Of a stretch of DNA of 64,000 nucleotides, positions 34,839 to 42,086 are shown in pieces. The notes under the pieces were generated by a model, which worked only from the letters and a program-made list of their open reading frames with translations, was not told the DNA's origin and ran no database searches. The stretch spans positions 968,787-1,032,786 of the forward strand of contig NZ_JBDIVF010000001.1 of the NCBI RefSeq assembly GCF_039631355.1. Direction: 5' to 3'. Both the position numbers and the translations under genes were made by a program. How positions within the stretch are numbered: the first letter of the stretch is position 1; each line of letters begins with the position of its first letter. This DNA is from Uliginosibacterium paludis (GTDB lineage: Bacteria > Pseudomonadota > Gammaproteobacteria > Burkholderiales > Rhodocyclaceae).

Positions 34839-35204
34839 ATGGAGTTCCTGAGTGCCGAGCAGTTCAAGGTTCTGAGCAACCCCGGCGTGGTGTCCACGCA
34901 GCTGCTCTCGCCGCACAACTCCCTCTCCGAGCGCGTCACCCTGACGCGGGTAGTGGTCGCCCCGGGCGCAGTACAGAAGCGCCACACGCATTCATCTTCC
35001 GAACAGATCTGGATCGCCCTCGAAGGCTGCGGCAGCTTGCTGCTGGCCGATGAGCAGACGCAGCCGATCACAGCGGGTGATGTAGCACGCTTCGCCGATG
35101 GCGAGGTGCACGGCTTCATCAACGACAGCGAAGCCGACTTCGTCTACCTCTCGGTCACCTCACCGCCGATCAACTTCTCCTACGCCTACAAGCAGGAAGG
35201 CTGA
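34839..35204 (+). CDS. Small cupin-domain protein
   Basis: 121 aa. A single cupin barrel: motif 1 RHTHSSSEQIWIALEG (residues about 48-63) has two His and a Glu for metal binding, and motif 2 GDVARFADGEVHGF near 88-101 has the third His. Stand-alone cupins of this size are often sugar-binding or dioxygenase-like. Five bases upstream of the fructosamine-kinase-like gene, suggesting a shared role in sugar or glycated-amine metabolism; this is inference. GAGAGG precedes the start. Confidence 0.75.
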   Translation: MEFLSAEQFKVLSNPGVVSTQLLSPHNSLSERVTLTRVVVAPGAVQKRHTHSSSEQIWIALEGCGSLLLADEQTQPITAGDVARFADGEVHGFINDSEADFVYLSVTSPPINFSYAYKQEG

Positions 35205-35208
35205 GCCG

Positions 35209-36108
35209 ATGGTCTCACCTGCCCTGCGCGCCGCACTCGAACAGCATGCCCGGGAAGCGCTCGGTTCGGATTTCCGGATCCAGTCCGTCGAGCCTGTCCG
35301 GGGTGGAGACATCAACACCGCACTGAAGCTGATCGGCCCCGGCGCAGCGGCGTTCGTCAAACTGCGCGGAGCGGATGGCGAAGCGATGTTTGCCGCCGAA
35401 GCGGCGAGCCTGGCCGCCTTGCGCACCTGCAGCGCAATCCGTACCCCCGAGGTCCTGGCCCACGGCAGCATCGAAGACCAGACCTTCCTGCTACTTGAGT
35501 GGCTGGACATCCAGCCGATCCGCAGCCCTGAGACTGCGCGCCGGGCGGGCGAGGCACTGAGCACACTGCACCGCTGCACCGGCGAGCATTTCGGCTGGCA
35601 TCACGACAATTTTCTCGGCAACACGCCACAGACCAACCCCGCCAGCGACAACTGGTCCCGCTTCTTCGTCCAGCAGCGCCTGCTGCCGCAACTCGAACGG
35701 GCCGCCAGGAAGGGATTCGGCGGCGACCTGCAGCGCGACGGCGAACGACTGTGCAACCGCGCACCGGCACTGTTCCTCGAGTACGCACCGCAACCCAGCC
35801 TGCTGCATGGCGACCTCTGGAGCGGCAACCTCGGCGCCCTGCCGGATGGCACGCCCGTGTTGTTCGACCCCGCCTGCTATTACGGCGACCGCGACACCGA
35901 TCTCGCGATGACCGAGCTGTTCGGCGGACTGCCGATGGATTTCTATGTTGCCTATCGTTCAGCCTGGCCGCTGGCAGAGGGCTATGAGCAACGCAAGATG
36001 CTCTACAACCTCTATCACGTGCTGAACCACCTGAATCTTTTCGGTGGCGGCTACCTGCGTCAGGCGGAGCGCATGGCCAGCCAGCTCGCGGCAGAACTGG
36101 GGCGCTGA
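35209..36108 (+). CDS. Fructosamine/ketosamine-3-kinase family protein
   Basis: 299 aa from ATG 35209. Kinase-like fold: RGGDINTALKL near residue 28, LLHGDLWSGNLG near 199-210 (the catalytic Asp loop), LFDPACYYGDRDTDLAM near 220 (the DFG-equivalent metal loop) and ELFGGLP after it. These are the diagnostic fructosamine-3-kinase motifs. The family phosphorylates ketoamines on glycated proteins or small molecules so that they fall apart. A six-copy heptamer repeat begins six bases after the stop. Confidence 0.88.
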   Translation: MVSPALRAALEQHAREALGSDFRIQSVEPVRGGDINTALKLIGPGAAAFVKLRGADGEAMFAAEAASLAALRTCSAIRTPEVLAHGSIEDQTFLLLEWLDIQPIRSPETARRAGEALSTLHRCTGEHFGWHHDNFLGNTPQTNPASDNWSRFFVQQRLLPQLERAARKGFGGDLQRDGERLCNRAPALFLEYAPQPSLLHGDLWSGNLGALPDGTPVLFDPACYYGDRDTDLAMTELFGGLPMDFYVAYRSAWPLAEGYEQRKMLYNLYHVLNHLNLFGGGYLRQAERMASQLAAELGR

Positions 36109-36114
36109 GAACAC

Positions 36115-36156
36115 GGGAGTCGGGAGTCGGGAGTCGGGAGTCGGGAGTCGGGAGTC
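36115..36156 (+). repeat. Six tandem copies of heptamer GGGAGTC
   Basis: Six exact GGGAGTC units in a row, followed by GGG, between the fructosamine kinase stop and the ruvC stop. Related CCCACTC/GACTCCC units occur in cbiA (46414) and at the cobT/cobS junction (57394), so this is a genome repeat family. Confidence 0.95.
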
Positions 36157-36196
36157 GGGCAAAATCCTGGTTCCGCAGCGCTTGCGGAAGTGTCTC

Positions 36197-36766
36197 TCAG
36201 CGCTTGGACTCGGGCAGGCTCACAAGTCTCCCGCCGCGCTTGCGGGTGCTCTTCGCCATGGCCAGCAGGCCGCCTGCCGCCGCGCCGCCGTGGGCATGGG
36301 AAATCGCTACCGCGAGCGCGTCCGCCGCGTCGGCCTGCGGGTCCCCCGGCAGCTGCAGCAGGCGCTTGACCATGTGCTGCACCTGCTCCTTGTTCGCCTT
36401 GCCGTAACCCACTACCGCCTGCTTCACCTGCAGCGCGGTGTATTCCGACACCGGCAGATTGCGGCTCACCAGCCCGCAGATCGCCGCCCCGCGCGCCTGG
36501 CCCAGCAGCAGCGTGGATTGCGGATTCACGTTCACAAACACGATTTCCACCGCGGCCTCGGCGGGCTGGTAGGTATCCACCACCTCCTGCACGCCTGAAA
36601 GGATCACCTTCAGGCGCTCGGGCAGCGAGCCATCGGGCGACTTGATGCAGCCGCTGGCCACATACTGCAGCGCGCTGCCAATCCGCTCGATCACCCCGAA
36701 ACCGGTGATGCGCAGGCCGGGGTCAATGCCGAGGATGCGTGTGGGAGGAAGGCGGAGCGAAGTCAT
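36197..36766 (-). CDS. ruvC: Holliday junction resolvase RuvC
   Basis: 189 aa. The four acidic catalytic residues of the RNase-H fold are visible: Asp15 in ILGIDPG, Glu74 in VEIVFVN, and Asp146/Asp149 in ADAADALA. Length is a little above the 173 aa of E. coli because of a basic C-terminal tail. RuvC cuts Holliday junctions pulled by RuvAB. ruvA and ruvB are not adjacent here. Convergent with the fructosamine kinase gene. Confidence 0.93.
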   Translation of the reverse strand: MTSLRLPPTRILGIDPGLRITGFGVIERIGSALQYVASGCIKSPDGSLPERLKVILSGVQEVVDTYQPAEAAVEIVFVNVNPQSTLLLGQARGAAICGLVSRNLPVSEYTALQVKQAVVGYGKANKEQVQHMVKRLLQLPGDPQADAADALAVAISHAHGGAAAGGLLAMAKSTRKRGGRLVSLPESKR

Positions 36767-36930
36767 GAATTCGGAATCAGCGGCAGGCCCGCTCAGGATG
36801 GGGAACCCGCAGTATCGCCAGCCACGCTGGCTCCTACAACGGGTTCGATCAGATCCAGCGAAACCAACTCCCGATTTTCATGAAATCACACACGAAGCAC
36901 TTGGAAAAATTTTGCCCCGGCGCCCGCTCA

Positions 36931-36955
36931 TGCTTCGATACCTCAGCACGAGCGG
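36931..36955 (+). repeat. REP-like element, copy 1
   Basis: TGCTTCGATACCTCAGCACG followed by AGCGG. Same core as copies at 37051, 37476 and 37652; this copy is in direct orientation. Confidence 0.8.
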
Positions 36956-36994
36956 GGTTGTGGTTTGGATGGAACTGGCGGAAGCATTCAGGCG

Positions 36995-37010
36995 CCCCCC
37001 CCCCCCCCCC
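36995..37010 (+). repeat. Homopolymer of 16 C residues
   Basis: Sixteen consecutive C residues between two REP-like copies. Such tracts are prone to slippage and to sequencing error; no gene spans it with confidence. Confidence 0.95.
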
Positions 37011-37050
37011 GAAACACAACAACGCGACTCCACGCCGGCCACGCACAAAG

Positions 37051-37083
37051 CCGTTCGCACTGAGGTATCGAAGTGTGAACGGC
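37051..37083 (-). repeat. REP-like element, copy 2 (inverted)
   Basis: CCGTTCGCACTGAGGTATCG continuing AAGTGTGAACGG; reverse complement of the core of copy 1, forming an inverted doublet with it. It also has internal dyad symmetry (CCGTTC...GAACGG). Confidence 0.8.
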
Positions 37084-37178
37084 CATGGGCCGGGCGAACA
37101 AACTCCGTGCATTAAGGATTCTGCCGAGCCCTGGCTGGCGAAAATCAGCGCTGGCCAGAAGATGAAGCAGAAGGCATT

Positions 37179-37452
37179 TCAGCGCCGCGCCAAACGCGAA
37201 ACCTCATTCCAGTCGCCGCGGACCATGGCTTCCTTCTTCGCTCGGTTCCAGCCTTTTATCTGCAGCTCTGCCGCCAGCGCTTCTTCCCTCGTCACAAACG
37301 CTTCCTGAAATACCAGCTCGAGCGGCAAACGACGCGCCGTGCAGCAAGATCGCGCCGCTCATGTGCTGCTGCATACGAACTTCGAGATCGTCCGTATGTC
37401 CGGTGTAGTAGCTGCCGTCCGCGCATTTCAGGACGTAGACGTAAAAGGCCAT
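37179..37452 (-). pseudogene. GIY-YIG nuclease-domain protein (YhbQ-like), frameshifted
   Basis: The minus strand starts MAFYVYVLKCADGSYYTGHT (first 20 residues, ATG at 37452), the GIY-YIG start with its paired Tyr motifs. After about 37 residues, following HMSGAI, the frame goes off. The family continuation is intact in another frame: RRLPLELVFQEAFVTREEA, then ELQIKGWNRAKKEA, ending at a TGA at 37179-37181. One small indel near 37340 would restore a protein of about 90 aa. It is either a true pseudogene or a sequencing error. It lies between two REP doublets. Confidence 0.8.
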
Positions 37453-37475
37453 GCGATTCCCCCGGCGCCTGTTCA

Positions 37476-37500
37476 TGCTTCGATACCTCAGCACGAACGG
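37476..37500 (+). repeat. REP-like element, copy 3
   Basis: TGCTTCGATACCTCAGCACG followed by AACGG; direct orientation, as copy 1. Confidence 0.8.
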
Positions 37501-37651
37501 AATTGAACGACAGCCTCCACGTAGCGCCAACACGCCATTCGGGAAGAACTCGCAGCGACGGGCTTAACGGTCCGCAACCATCAGCCTCCCAAAACAGCTA
37601 GCGCCGAGAGCCCAGCCACAAGCATGCTTGCTTCACGCCGGCGCCACCCAA

Positions 37652-37684
37652 AGCCGTTCGCACTGAGGTATCGAAGTGCGGACG
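37652..37684 (-). repeat. REP-like element, copy 4 (inverted)
   Basis: GCCGTTCGCACTGAGGTATC continuing GAAGTGCGGACGGC; inverted orientation, as copy 2. Copies 3 and 4 form the second doublet. Confidence 0.8.
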
Positions 37685-37783
37685 GCTTGGGGCCAAGCGA
37701 TCAGAGCTCGCGCATTCCCCTGCCGAACCACCGAACCCCGCACAAAGCCTTGGCGAGAGGCAATCCTCCGGCGGCCCCGCAGC

Positions 37784-38515
37784 TCAATCCTGCTTGCGCC
37801 GGAACACCAGATCCCACACGCCGTGCCCCAGGCGCAAACCACGCGCCTCGAACTTGGTGAGGGGGCGGTAGGCGGGTTTTTCGGCGTAGTCGGCCACCGT
37901 GTTCTGCAGCAGCGGCTCGGCGGAGAGGGTTTCGAGCATGAACTGGGCGTATTCCTCCCAGTCCGTCGCGCAGTGCAGATAGCCGCCGGGCGCTAGGCGC
38001 GAGGCGAGCTGGGCGACGAAGGCCGGCTGCAGGATGCGGCGCTTGTGGTGGCGCTTTTTCGGCCAGGGGTCGGGGAAGTAGACGTGGATGCCGGCAAGCG
38101 AATCGGGGGCGAGCATGTCGCGCACCACTTCGGTGGCGTCGTGCTGCATCACGCGCAGATTGGTCAGCCCCTGCTCGTCGATCAGCTTGGCCAGATTGCC
38201 GACGCCGGGGCCGTGCACTTCGATGCCGATGAAGTTGGTGTCGGGCAGCGTGGCGGCGATTTTCGCCGTGGTGTCGCCCATGCCGCAGCCGATTTCCAGC
38301 ACCACCGGCGCCTGGCGGCCGAACACCGCGGCGTAGTCGATGAAGCCTTCCGCGTAGGGAATCTGGACGCGCGGCAAGAGCTCGTCCATGTAGCGCTTCT
38401 GCGCGTCGGACATGCGCCCCTGGCGCAGCACGAAGCTGCGGATGGGCTGGCGGGAGAAGCGGCCCGTGGGTTCGCCCTGGGGGGCCGCGTTGTTTTCGTC
38501 TTTCTCGTCAGTCAT
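37784..38515 (-). CDS. trmB: tRNA (guanine-N7-)-methyltransferase
   Basis: 243 aa. SAM-binding motif VVLEIGCGMGD near residue 70, FIGIEVHGPGVG after it, and YFPDPWPKKRHHKRR near 146 is the diagnostic TrmB motif with the catalytic Asp. The C-terminal TKFEARGLRLGH matches the family end. It methylates N7 of G46 in tRNAs. Downstream of the thiS-thiG-cold-shock gene row on the same strand, an order common in betaproteobacteria. Confidence 0.95.
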   Translation of the reverse strand: MTDEKDENNAAPQGEPTGRFSRQPIRSFVLRQGRMSDAQKRYMDELLPRVQIPYAEGFIDYAAVFGRQAPVVLEIGCGMGDTTAKIAATLPDTNFIGIEVHGPGVGNLAKLIDEQGLTNLRVMQHDATEVVRDMLAPDSLAGIHVYFPDPWPKKRHHKRRILQPAFVAQLASRLAPGGYLHCATDWEEYAQFMLETLSAEPLLQNTVADYAEKPAYRPLTKFEARGLRLGHGVWDLVFRRKQD

Positions 38516-38540
38516 TCTTCAGAACTCTTCAGAAACCGTT

Positions 38541-39146
38541 TCAAACCCCGAGCGAACGCAGGAAAGCTTGCCCGGGTGGCATCAACAACCATAGCAGCCC
38601 CGCGCAGTTGAGCAGCACGGTGAGCCAGAACACGGCCTGGAACTCGGGCTTGGCGTTCTTGTGACGCACCAGGCGCTGGGCAGCGAGGGCGCCGGGCCAG
38701 CCGCCGGCGAGGGCGAGCAGGTGCAGGGTGGATTCGCGTGTGCGCCAGCCGCCGCGCTGCGCGGACTGCTTGTCCAGCGCGTAGGCGATGAAGCTTGCCA
38801 GACTCAGCCCGGCATAGCCCGCCGCGAGCTGCCAGGGCAGGCGGCCCGCAAGCGTGAGCGCGAACACGGCGACGCAGAACAGGCAGGCGAACACCGGCGC
38901 CACACGCCCTTCCCCCGCGGGAGCGGGAGCCGCCGCTTCGCCCACGCGACGCGCCTCGATGGCGCGCGGCCGGCCCTGTGCGTCACGCCCCAGCTGATAG
39001 GTGAACAGCATGCCTTCAACAGGCCGGGCGCTGCTGCGCGGCAGGGCGCGAATGTGCAGGAACACGCGCTCGCCGCCGCCATTCGGGGTGATGAAGCCGA
39101 AGCCGCGCGCGTCGTCCCACTGGCTCAGGCGACCCTGATAGCGCAT
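38541..39146 (-). CDS. Cold-shock domain fused to DUF1294 membrane domain
   Basis: 201 aa. Residues 1-65 form a cold-shock-like OB fold with GFGFITPNGGGERVFLHI, matching the RNP1/RNP2 nucleic-acid-binding motifs. Residues about 80-200 hold three or four membrane helices and the DUF1294 signature YALDKQSAQRGGWRTRESTLH. The fusion is known in proteobacteria but its function is not. It would place a nucleic-acid-binding domain at the inner membrane. 18 bases from thiG. Confidence 0.85.
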   Translation of the reverse strand: MRYQGRLSQWDDARGFGFITPNGGGERVFLHIRALPRSSARPVEGMLFTYQLGRDAQGRPRAIEARRVGEAAAPAPAGEGRVAPVFACLFCVAVFALTLAGRLPWQLAAGYAGLSLASFIAYALDKQSAQRGGWRTRESTLHLLALAGGWPGALAAQRLVRHKNAKPEFQAVFWLTVLLNCAGLLWLLMPPGQAFLRSLGV

Positions 39147-39164
39147 CGCCCCGCCCCGCGCCGA

Positions 39165-39950
39165 TCAGCTACCGATCAGGCCCGTGGTGGGCGAGCTGGG
39201 GCTGGCCGAGTAGAACTTCTTCGGCATGCGGCCAGCCAGATAGGCTTCGCGCCCGGCTTCCACGGCCTTCTTCATCGCGCCGGCCATCAGCACCGGGTTC
39301 TGCGCCTTGGCGATCGCGGTGTTCATCAGCACGCCGTCGCAGCCCAGCTCCATGGCAATGGCGGCATCCGAGGCGGTGCCCACGCCGGCATCGACGATCA
39401 CCGGCACCTTGAGCTGATCGATGATGAGCTGCAGGTTCCACGGATTGAGAATGCCCATGCCGGAGCCGATCAAGGACGCCAGCGGCATCACCGCCACGCA
39501 GCCGATGTCTTCCAGCATCTTCGCCTGGATGGGGTCATCCGAGCAGTACACCATCACCTTGAAACCGTCCTTGACCAGCGTTGCCGCGGCCTTCAGCGTT
39601 TCCGGCATGTTCGGGAAGAGTGAGGTCTGGTCACCCAGCACTTCGAGCTTGACGAGGTCGTGCCCGTCGAGCAGCTCGCGCGCCAGGCGGAGCGTGCGCA
39701 CCGCGTCGTCGGCCGAATAGCAGCCGGCGGTGTTCGGCAGATAGGTGAATTCCTTCATCGGCAGCGCGTCGAGCAGGCTGGGCTCGTTGGCGTTCTGGCC
39801 GATGTTCACGCGCCGCACGGCGACGGTAACGATCTGCGCGCCGGAGGCAACAATGGCCTCGCGCGTTTCGGTGAAATCCTTGTACTTGCCGGTGCCGACC
39901 AGCAGGCGGGACGAAAACTCGCGATCGCCGATCTTCAACACATCAGTCAT
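39165..39950 (-). CDS. thiG: Thiazole synthase
   Basis: 261 aa TIM barrel. LVGTGKYKDF near residue 17, a VKLEVLGD segment with the Schiff-base Lys near residue 110, and the phosphate-binding VIVDAGVGTASDAAIAMELG near 185 are typical. It joins deoxyxylulose 5-phosphate, the ThiS thiocarboxylate and dehydroglycine into the thiazole of thiamine. It lies 20 bases after thiS. Confidence 0.95.
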   Translation of the reverse strand: MTDVLKIGDREFSSRLLVGTGKYKDFTETREAIVASGAQIVTVAVRRVNIGQNANEPSLLDALPMKEFTYLPNTAGCYSADDAVRTLRLARELLDGHDLVKLEVLGDQTSLFPNMPETLKAAATLVKDGFKVMVYCSDDPIQAKMLEDIGCVAVMPLASLIGSGMGILNPWNLQLIIDQLKVPVIVDAGVGTASDAAIAMELGCDGVLMNTAIAKAQNPVLMAGAMKKAVEAGREAYLAGRMPKKFYSASPSSPTTGLIGS

Positions 39951-39970
39951 GTCTGGTTCCTGAGTCTGGT

Positions 39971-40174
39971 TCAGCCGCCGCCTACGGCCACAACGATTTC
40001 GAGCACGTCACCCTCGGCGAGCTGCGTGGTGGCATGCAGGCCCTTGGGTACGATCTCGCCGTTGCGCTCGACGGCGACACGCTTGCCTACGAGCGACATG
40101 TCCTCGAGCAGAGACAGAACGGAACACGGGGCGGACACCTGGCGGGTTTCGCCATTGATCTTGAGCGCGAGCAT
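39971..40174 (-). CDS. thiS: Sulphur carrier protein ThiS
   Basis: 67 aa from ATG 40174, beta-grasp fold. The C terminus is VAVGGG; the terminal Gly-Gly is thiocarboxylated and donates sulphur to ThiG. The RVAVERNGEIVPK strand is typical. A longer in-frame reading exists upstream but crosses the tRNA gene region and is not real. Confidence 0.93.
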   Translation of the reverse strand: MLALKINGETRQVSAPCSVLSLLEDMSLVGKRVAVERNGEIVPKGLHATTQLAEGDVLEIVVAVGGG

Positions 40175-40258
40175 GGGACGGCGGCTGTTACGGGAAAAAT
40201 CCGGCCCCGATTTTACCATGCAGGGGCGATCAGCCCCGGGCTGGCATGCAGCAATGAC

Positions 40259-40288
40259 TTGCAGGCGACGCGGCCGGATGGCTACAAT
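40259..40288 (+). promoter_or_regulatory. Sigma-70-type promoter of tRNA-Gly
   Basis: TTGCAG at 40259-40264 and TACAAT at 40283-40288 with an 18-base spacer, 28 bases before the tRNA 5' end. Confidence 0.65.
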
Positions 40289-40315
40289 CGCCCCTCTTCC
40301 TGCCGGAAGCGCAGA

Positions 40316-40389
40316 GCGGGCGTCGTATAATGGTAATACCCTAGCTTCCCAAGCTAGAGCCGTGGGTTCGATTCCCATCGCCCGCTCCA
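40316..40389 (+). tRNA. tRNA-Gly (anticodon CCC)
   Basis: The acceptor stem GCGGGCG/CGCCCGC pairs perfectly over 7 bp. The anticodon stem CTAGC/GCTAG encloses TTCCCAA with anticodon CCC, and the T arm is GTGGG-TTCGATT-CCCAT. The 3' CCA is encoded (40387-40389). A strong hairpin terminator follows. Confidence 0.97.
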
Positions 40390-40420
40390 CATCAATCACG
40401 CGCAAGTGATTGAGCATGAA

Positions 40421-40450
40421 AAAAAGCCAAACCACCGGGTTTGGCTTTTT
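40421..40450. terminator. Terminator of tRNA-Gly
   Basis: AAAAAGCCAAACC pairs with GGTTTGGCTTTTT (13 bp) around a 4-base loop; T-run on the plus strand. Confidence 0.9.
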
Positions 40451-40623
40451 CGTTTCTGGTCCATTTGTCGTTGCTGCCAACCCCGGCTGCACCAAGCACC
40501 TTCGACGACTAGGCGTGGAGGTCACCAGCTCGGCGCTAGGCAACATCCTGCCAATCGACTCGCCAAGGTGCATGGAACGCGCTTCTGCCCGAGCCGGGAA
40601 CTGATTCAGCAGCGAAAATGAAA

Positions 40624-40648
40624 GAAGCCAGGCAAGCAGCCTGGCTTC
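40624..40648. terminator. Hairpin downstream of the 65-aa gene
   Basis: GAAGCCAGGC / GCCTGGCTTC inverted repeat (10 bp, AAGCA loop). In the minus direction it follows the stop of the 65-aa gene by 34 bases; the T content after the stem is modest (TTTC). Confidence 0.6.
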
Positions 40649-40682
40649 GTCAAGGCGACAGCGGCACGGGCCGCTGGAGAGG

Positions 40683-40880
40683 TCACAGGCTGCGTAGCAG
40701 CATTCTCATGCCGTAAGCCTCGACCCGATCGTGATCGCTGATGTAGCGTTCGTCGAGAGACAGTGTCTGGAGCCGGTCCGCAACCAACTCCTGAACGAAG
40801 CCTTCTGCCTCCTTTTCCGAGTCAGCATGAAACGGCTCGTGAACAACAAGACTTTTTGGAGAAAATCCGACGCTTCCCAT
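40683..40880 (-). CDS. Small conserved-looking protein, 65 aa, unknown function
   Basis: A full AGGAGG ribosome site lies eight bases upstream of the ATG at 40880, which strongly supports translation. The protein is charged, with no signal peptide or Cys: an N-terminal SLVVHEPFHAD segment, an acidic helix (SEKEAEGFVQELVADRLQ), then DERYISDHDRVEAYG. I do not recognise a family. It stands alone between the tRNA terminator region and the candidate RNA at 41054. Confidence 0.65.
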   Translation of the reverse strand: MGSVGFSPKSLVVHEPFHADSEKEAEGFVQELVADRLQTLSLDERYISDHDRVEAYGMRMLLRSL

Positions 40881-41053
40881 GGCATACCTCCTGACGCATT
40901 CTCGGGCACGGCACCCTCGAATTCATCCTATGCCCTGCCGCCGGATTTTGTGATCAGGGTTTGCTGTTAAGCACTCTCCGCAACCGGAAACACCCTTGCA
41001 GTGGTCATCAGAGCGAATTCCGGCCTGAACGCCTGTCGTCACTCAACGGGCAC

Positions 41054-41085
41054 AAAAAAACGGGAAGTCACACTGTGGCTTCCCG
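41054..41085 (-). terminator. Minus-strand intrinsic terminator of the candidate RNA
   Basis: An 11-bp stem with one G-U pair (41061-41071 with 41075-41085) followed in the minus direction by TTTTTTT (41054-41060). Confidence 0.75.
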
Positions 41086-41375
41086 TCCCAAATAGAGGAA
41101 ATCCGCTAACCGGATTTCCCTCCCCCTTCGTGCGGTGCTTCACCGCCGCCGACAGCACTGGCTGCCTGCAAAAATTCCGTGCCTTCAACTTGCCGGCTAA
41201 CCGGGCCCTGAACCCGGGCCCGGTTGCCGTATGGAGCTGCGACCTGTGGTGCGCCCCGTTGTAAGCGTTCTCTCAAGGAACGCCAGTCTCCTCACTCCCC
41301 ATGGTGTGCCCTGGCGCCTTGCGGTGCGGAGCTGACTCCGTGGTGAGAAGAATTCTTACACATCACCGCCTCTTA
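41054..41375 (-). ncRNA. Candidate structured RNA, unassigned
   Basis: Read on the minus strand, an AT-rich promoter-like stretch is followed by about 300 bases with several strong stems: a CCGGGCCC/GGGCCCGG palindrome around 41202-41222, GAGGAAATCCG/CGGATTTCCTC at 41095-41121, then CGGGAAGYCAC/GTGRCTTCCCG followed by seven T residues (intrinsic terminator, 41054-41085). Short frames exist (a 23-codon ATG frame beginning near 41366, and a 56-codon TTG frame ending in the GAGGAAATCCG stem), so a leader-peptide or small protein role is possible. It fits none of the RNA families I can recall (not 6S, tmRNA, RNase P or SRP RNA). Confidence 0.4.
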
Positions 41376-41570
41376 TGAATACATCAATTGAACTTTTTGC
41401 CCCAAAACTTTTTTATCGTGTCGCGAGCGCAACACCTTTCAAATCAACAAGATAAGGGAAAACCCTTAGTCTTTTTTGCGGGCAATCAAAGTGTTTCCCG
41501 GAAAACCTTGCGCGCAGAGCCTTGGAGGGTGCGGTTCTGTCGAACTCCGCGCTTCACAGACTCTGAAAAC

Positions 41571-42035
41571 TCACTGCCCCGCCAGCCTCCCGGTGATGAA
41601 GGCCCACTCTTCTGGTGTCACCGGCGTAATGGAAAGACGGTTGCCGGGCTGCAGGACCCTCATGCCGGAGAGTTCGGGGACACTTTTGAGACGCGCCAAA
41701 GGGATCAATGAGAGTTTGCGTTCGAAACGCACGTCCACGTTGAACCAGCGAGGCGACTCGGGTGTTGATTTCGGATCGTGATACGGACTGGCCGGGTCGA
41801 ACTGGGTGGCGTCGGGGTAGGCGAGGCTGGCAATACGGGCGATGCCTGCAATACCGGGATGCGCACAGGATGAGTGATAGAAGAATGCCAGATCGCCCGG
41901 ACGCATGGTGTCGCGCATGAAGTTGCGTGCCTGGTAGTTGCGAACGCCATACCACGGGACGCTTTGGTCAGGCCTGGCCGCCAGGTCGTCGATGCTGCAG
42001 TCGGCGGGCTCGCTTTTCATGAGCCAGTAGCGCAT
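41571..42035 (-). CDS. EVE-domain (PUA-like) protein
   Basis: 154 aa from ATG 42035 with GAGG upstream. YWLMKSEP at the start, WYGVRNYQARNFMRD near residue 28 and GDLAFFYHSS near 47 are the EVE signature (thymocyte nuclear protein 1 family). The domain binds modified bases in DNA or RNA. The gene lies just after the 6S RNA and zapA block, where many betaproteobacteria carry it. An upstream reading extension crosses the RNA gene and is discarded. Confidence 0.9.
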   Translation of the reverse strand: MRYWLMKSEPADCSIDDLAARPDQSVPWYGVRNYQARNFMRDTMRPGDLAFFYHSSCAHPGIAGIARIASLAYPDATQFDPASPYHDPKSTPESPRWFNVDVRFERKLSLIPLARLKSVPELSGMRVLQPGNRLSITPVTPEEWAFITGRLAGQ

Positions 42036-42052
42036 GGAGGCCTCATGTGAAA

Positions 42053-42082
42053 AGAGCGTGAGGCAAACCTGCCTCACGCTCT
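42053..42082 (-). terminator. Terminator of the 6S RNA transcript
   Basis: AGAGCGTGAGGCA / TGCCTCACGCTCT, a perfect 13-bp stem with AACC loop, followed on the minus strand by TTTTC. Confidence 0.9.
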
Positions 42083-42086
42083 GGAA

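Larger units (their letters stand above)
36767..37178. other. Intergenic repeat island, left part
   Basis: No credible gene. It holds an inverted pair of REP-like sequences: CTTCGATACCTCAGCACG at 36933-36950 and its reverse complement form CACTGAGGTATCGAAG at 37058-37073, separated by a run of 16 C residues at 36995-37010. Predicted short reading frames on both strands here only trace the repeat arms. Confidence 0.7.
37453..37783. other. Intergenic repeat island, right part
   Basis: No credible gene in 331 bases. Holds the second REP-like inverted doublet (37476-37500 and 37652-37684). Flanks of both doublets share GCCGGCG(C)C stretches, suggesting that the whole doublet was duplicated. Confidence 0.7.
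40881..41570. other. 690-bp region without a convincing protein gene
   Basis: The left part (40900-41050) shows nothing recognisable. 41054-41375 is GC-rich and full of inverted repeats (see the candidate RNA). 41376-41480 is AT-rich, with TTGAAA/GATAAA and TTGGGG/TATTCA promoter-like pairs on the minus strand, and a small AAGGG-AAAA-CCCTT hairpin before T6 on the plus strand at 41454-41477. 41480-41570 shows nothing. Confidence 0.6.

Noticed and set aside
36115..36156. CRISPR-like array
   Set aside because: The unit is 7 bases in direct tandem without spacers; no cas genes.
39971..40573. 200-codon minus frame extending thiS to the right
   Set aside because: It crosses the tRNA-Gly gene and its terminator; only the last 67 codons are ThiS.
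40390..40682. Possible integration site remnant after tRNA-Gly
   Set aside because: No integrase, no direct repeat of the tRNA 3' end and no foreign gene seen within the window.
41001..41264. 87-codon plus-strand frame
   Set aside because: No ribosome site; it runs through the hairpins of the candidate minus-strand RNA.
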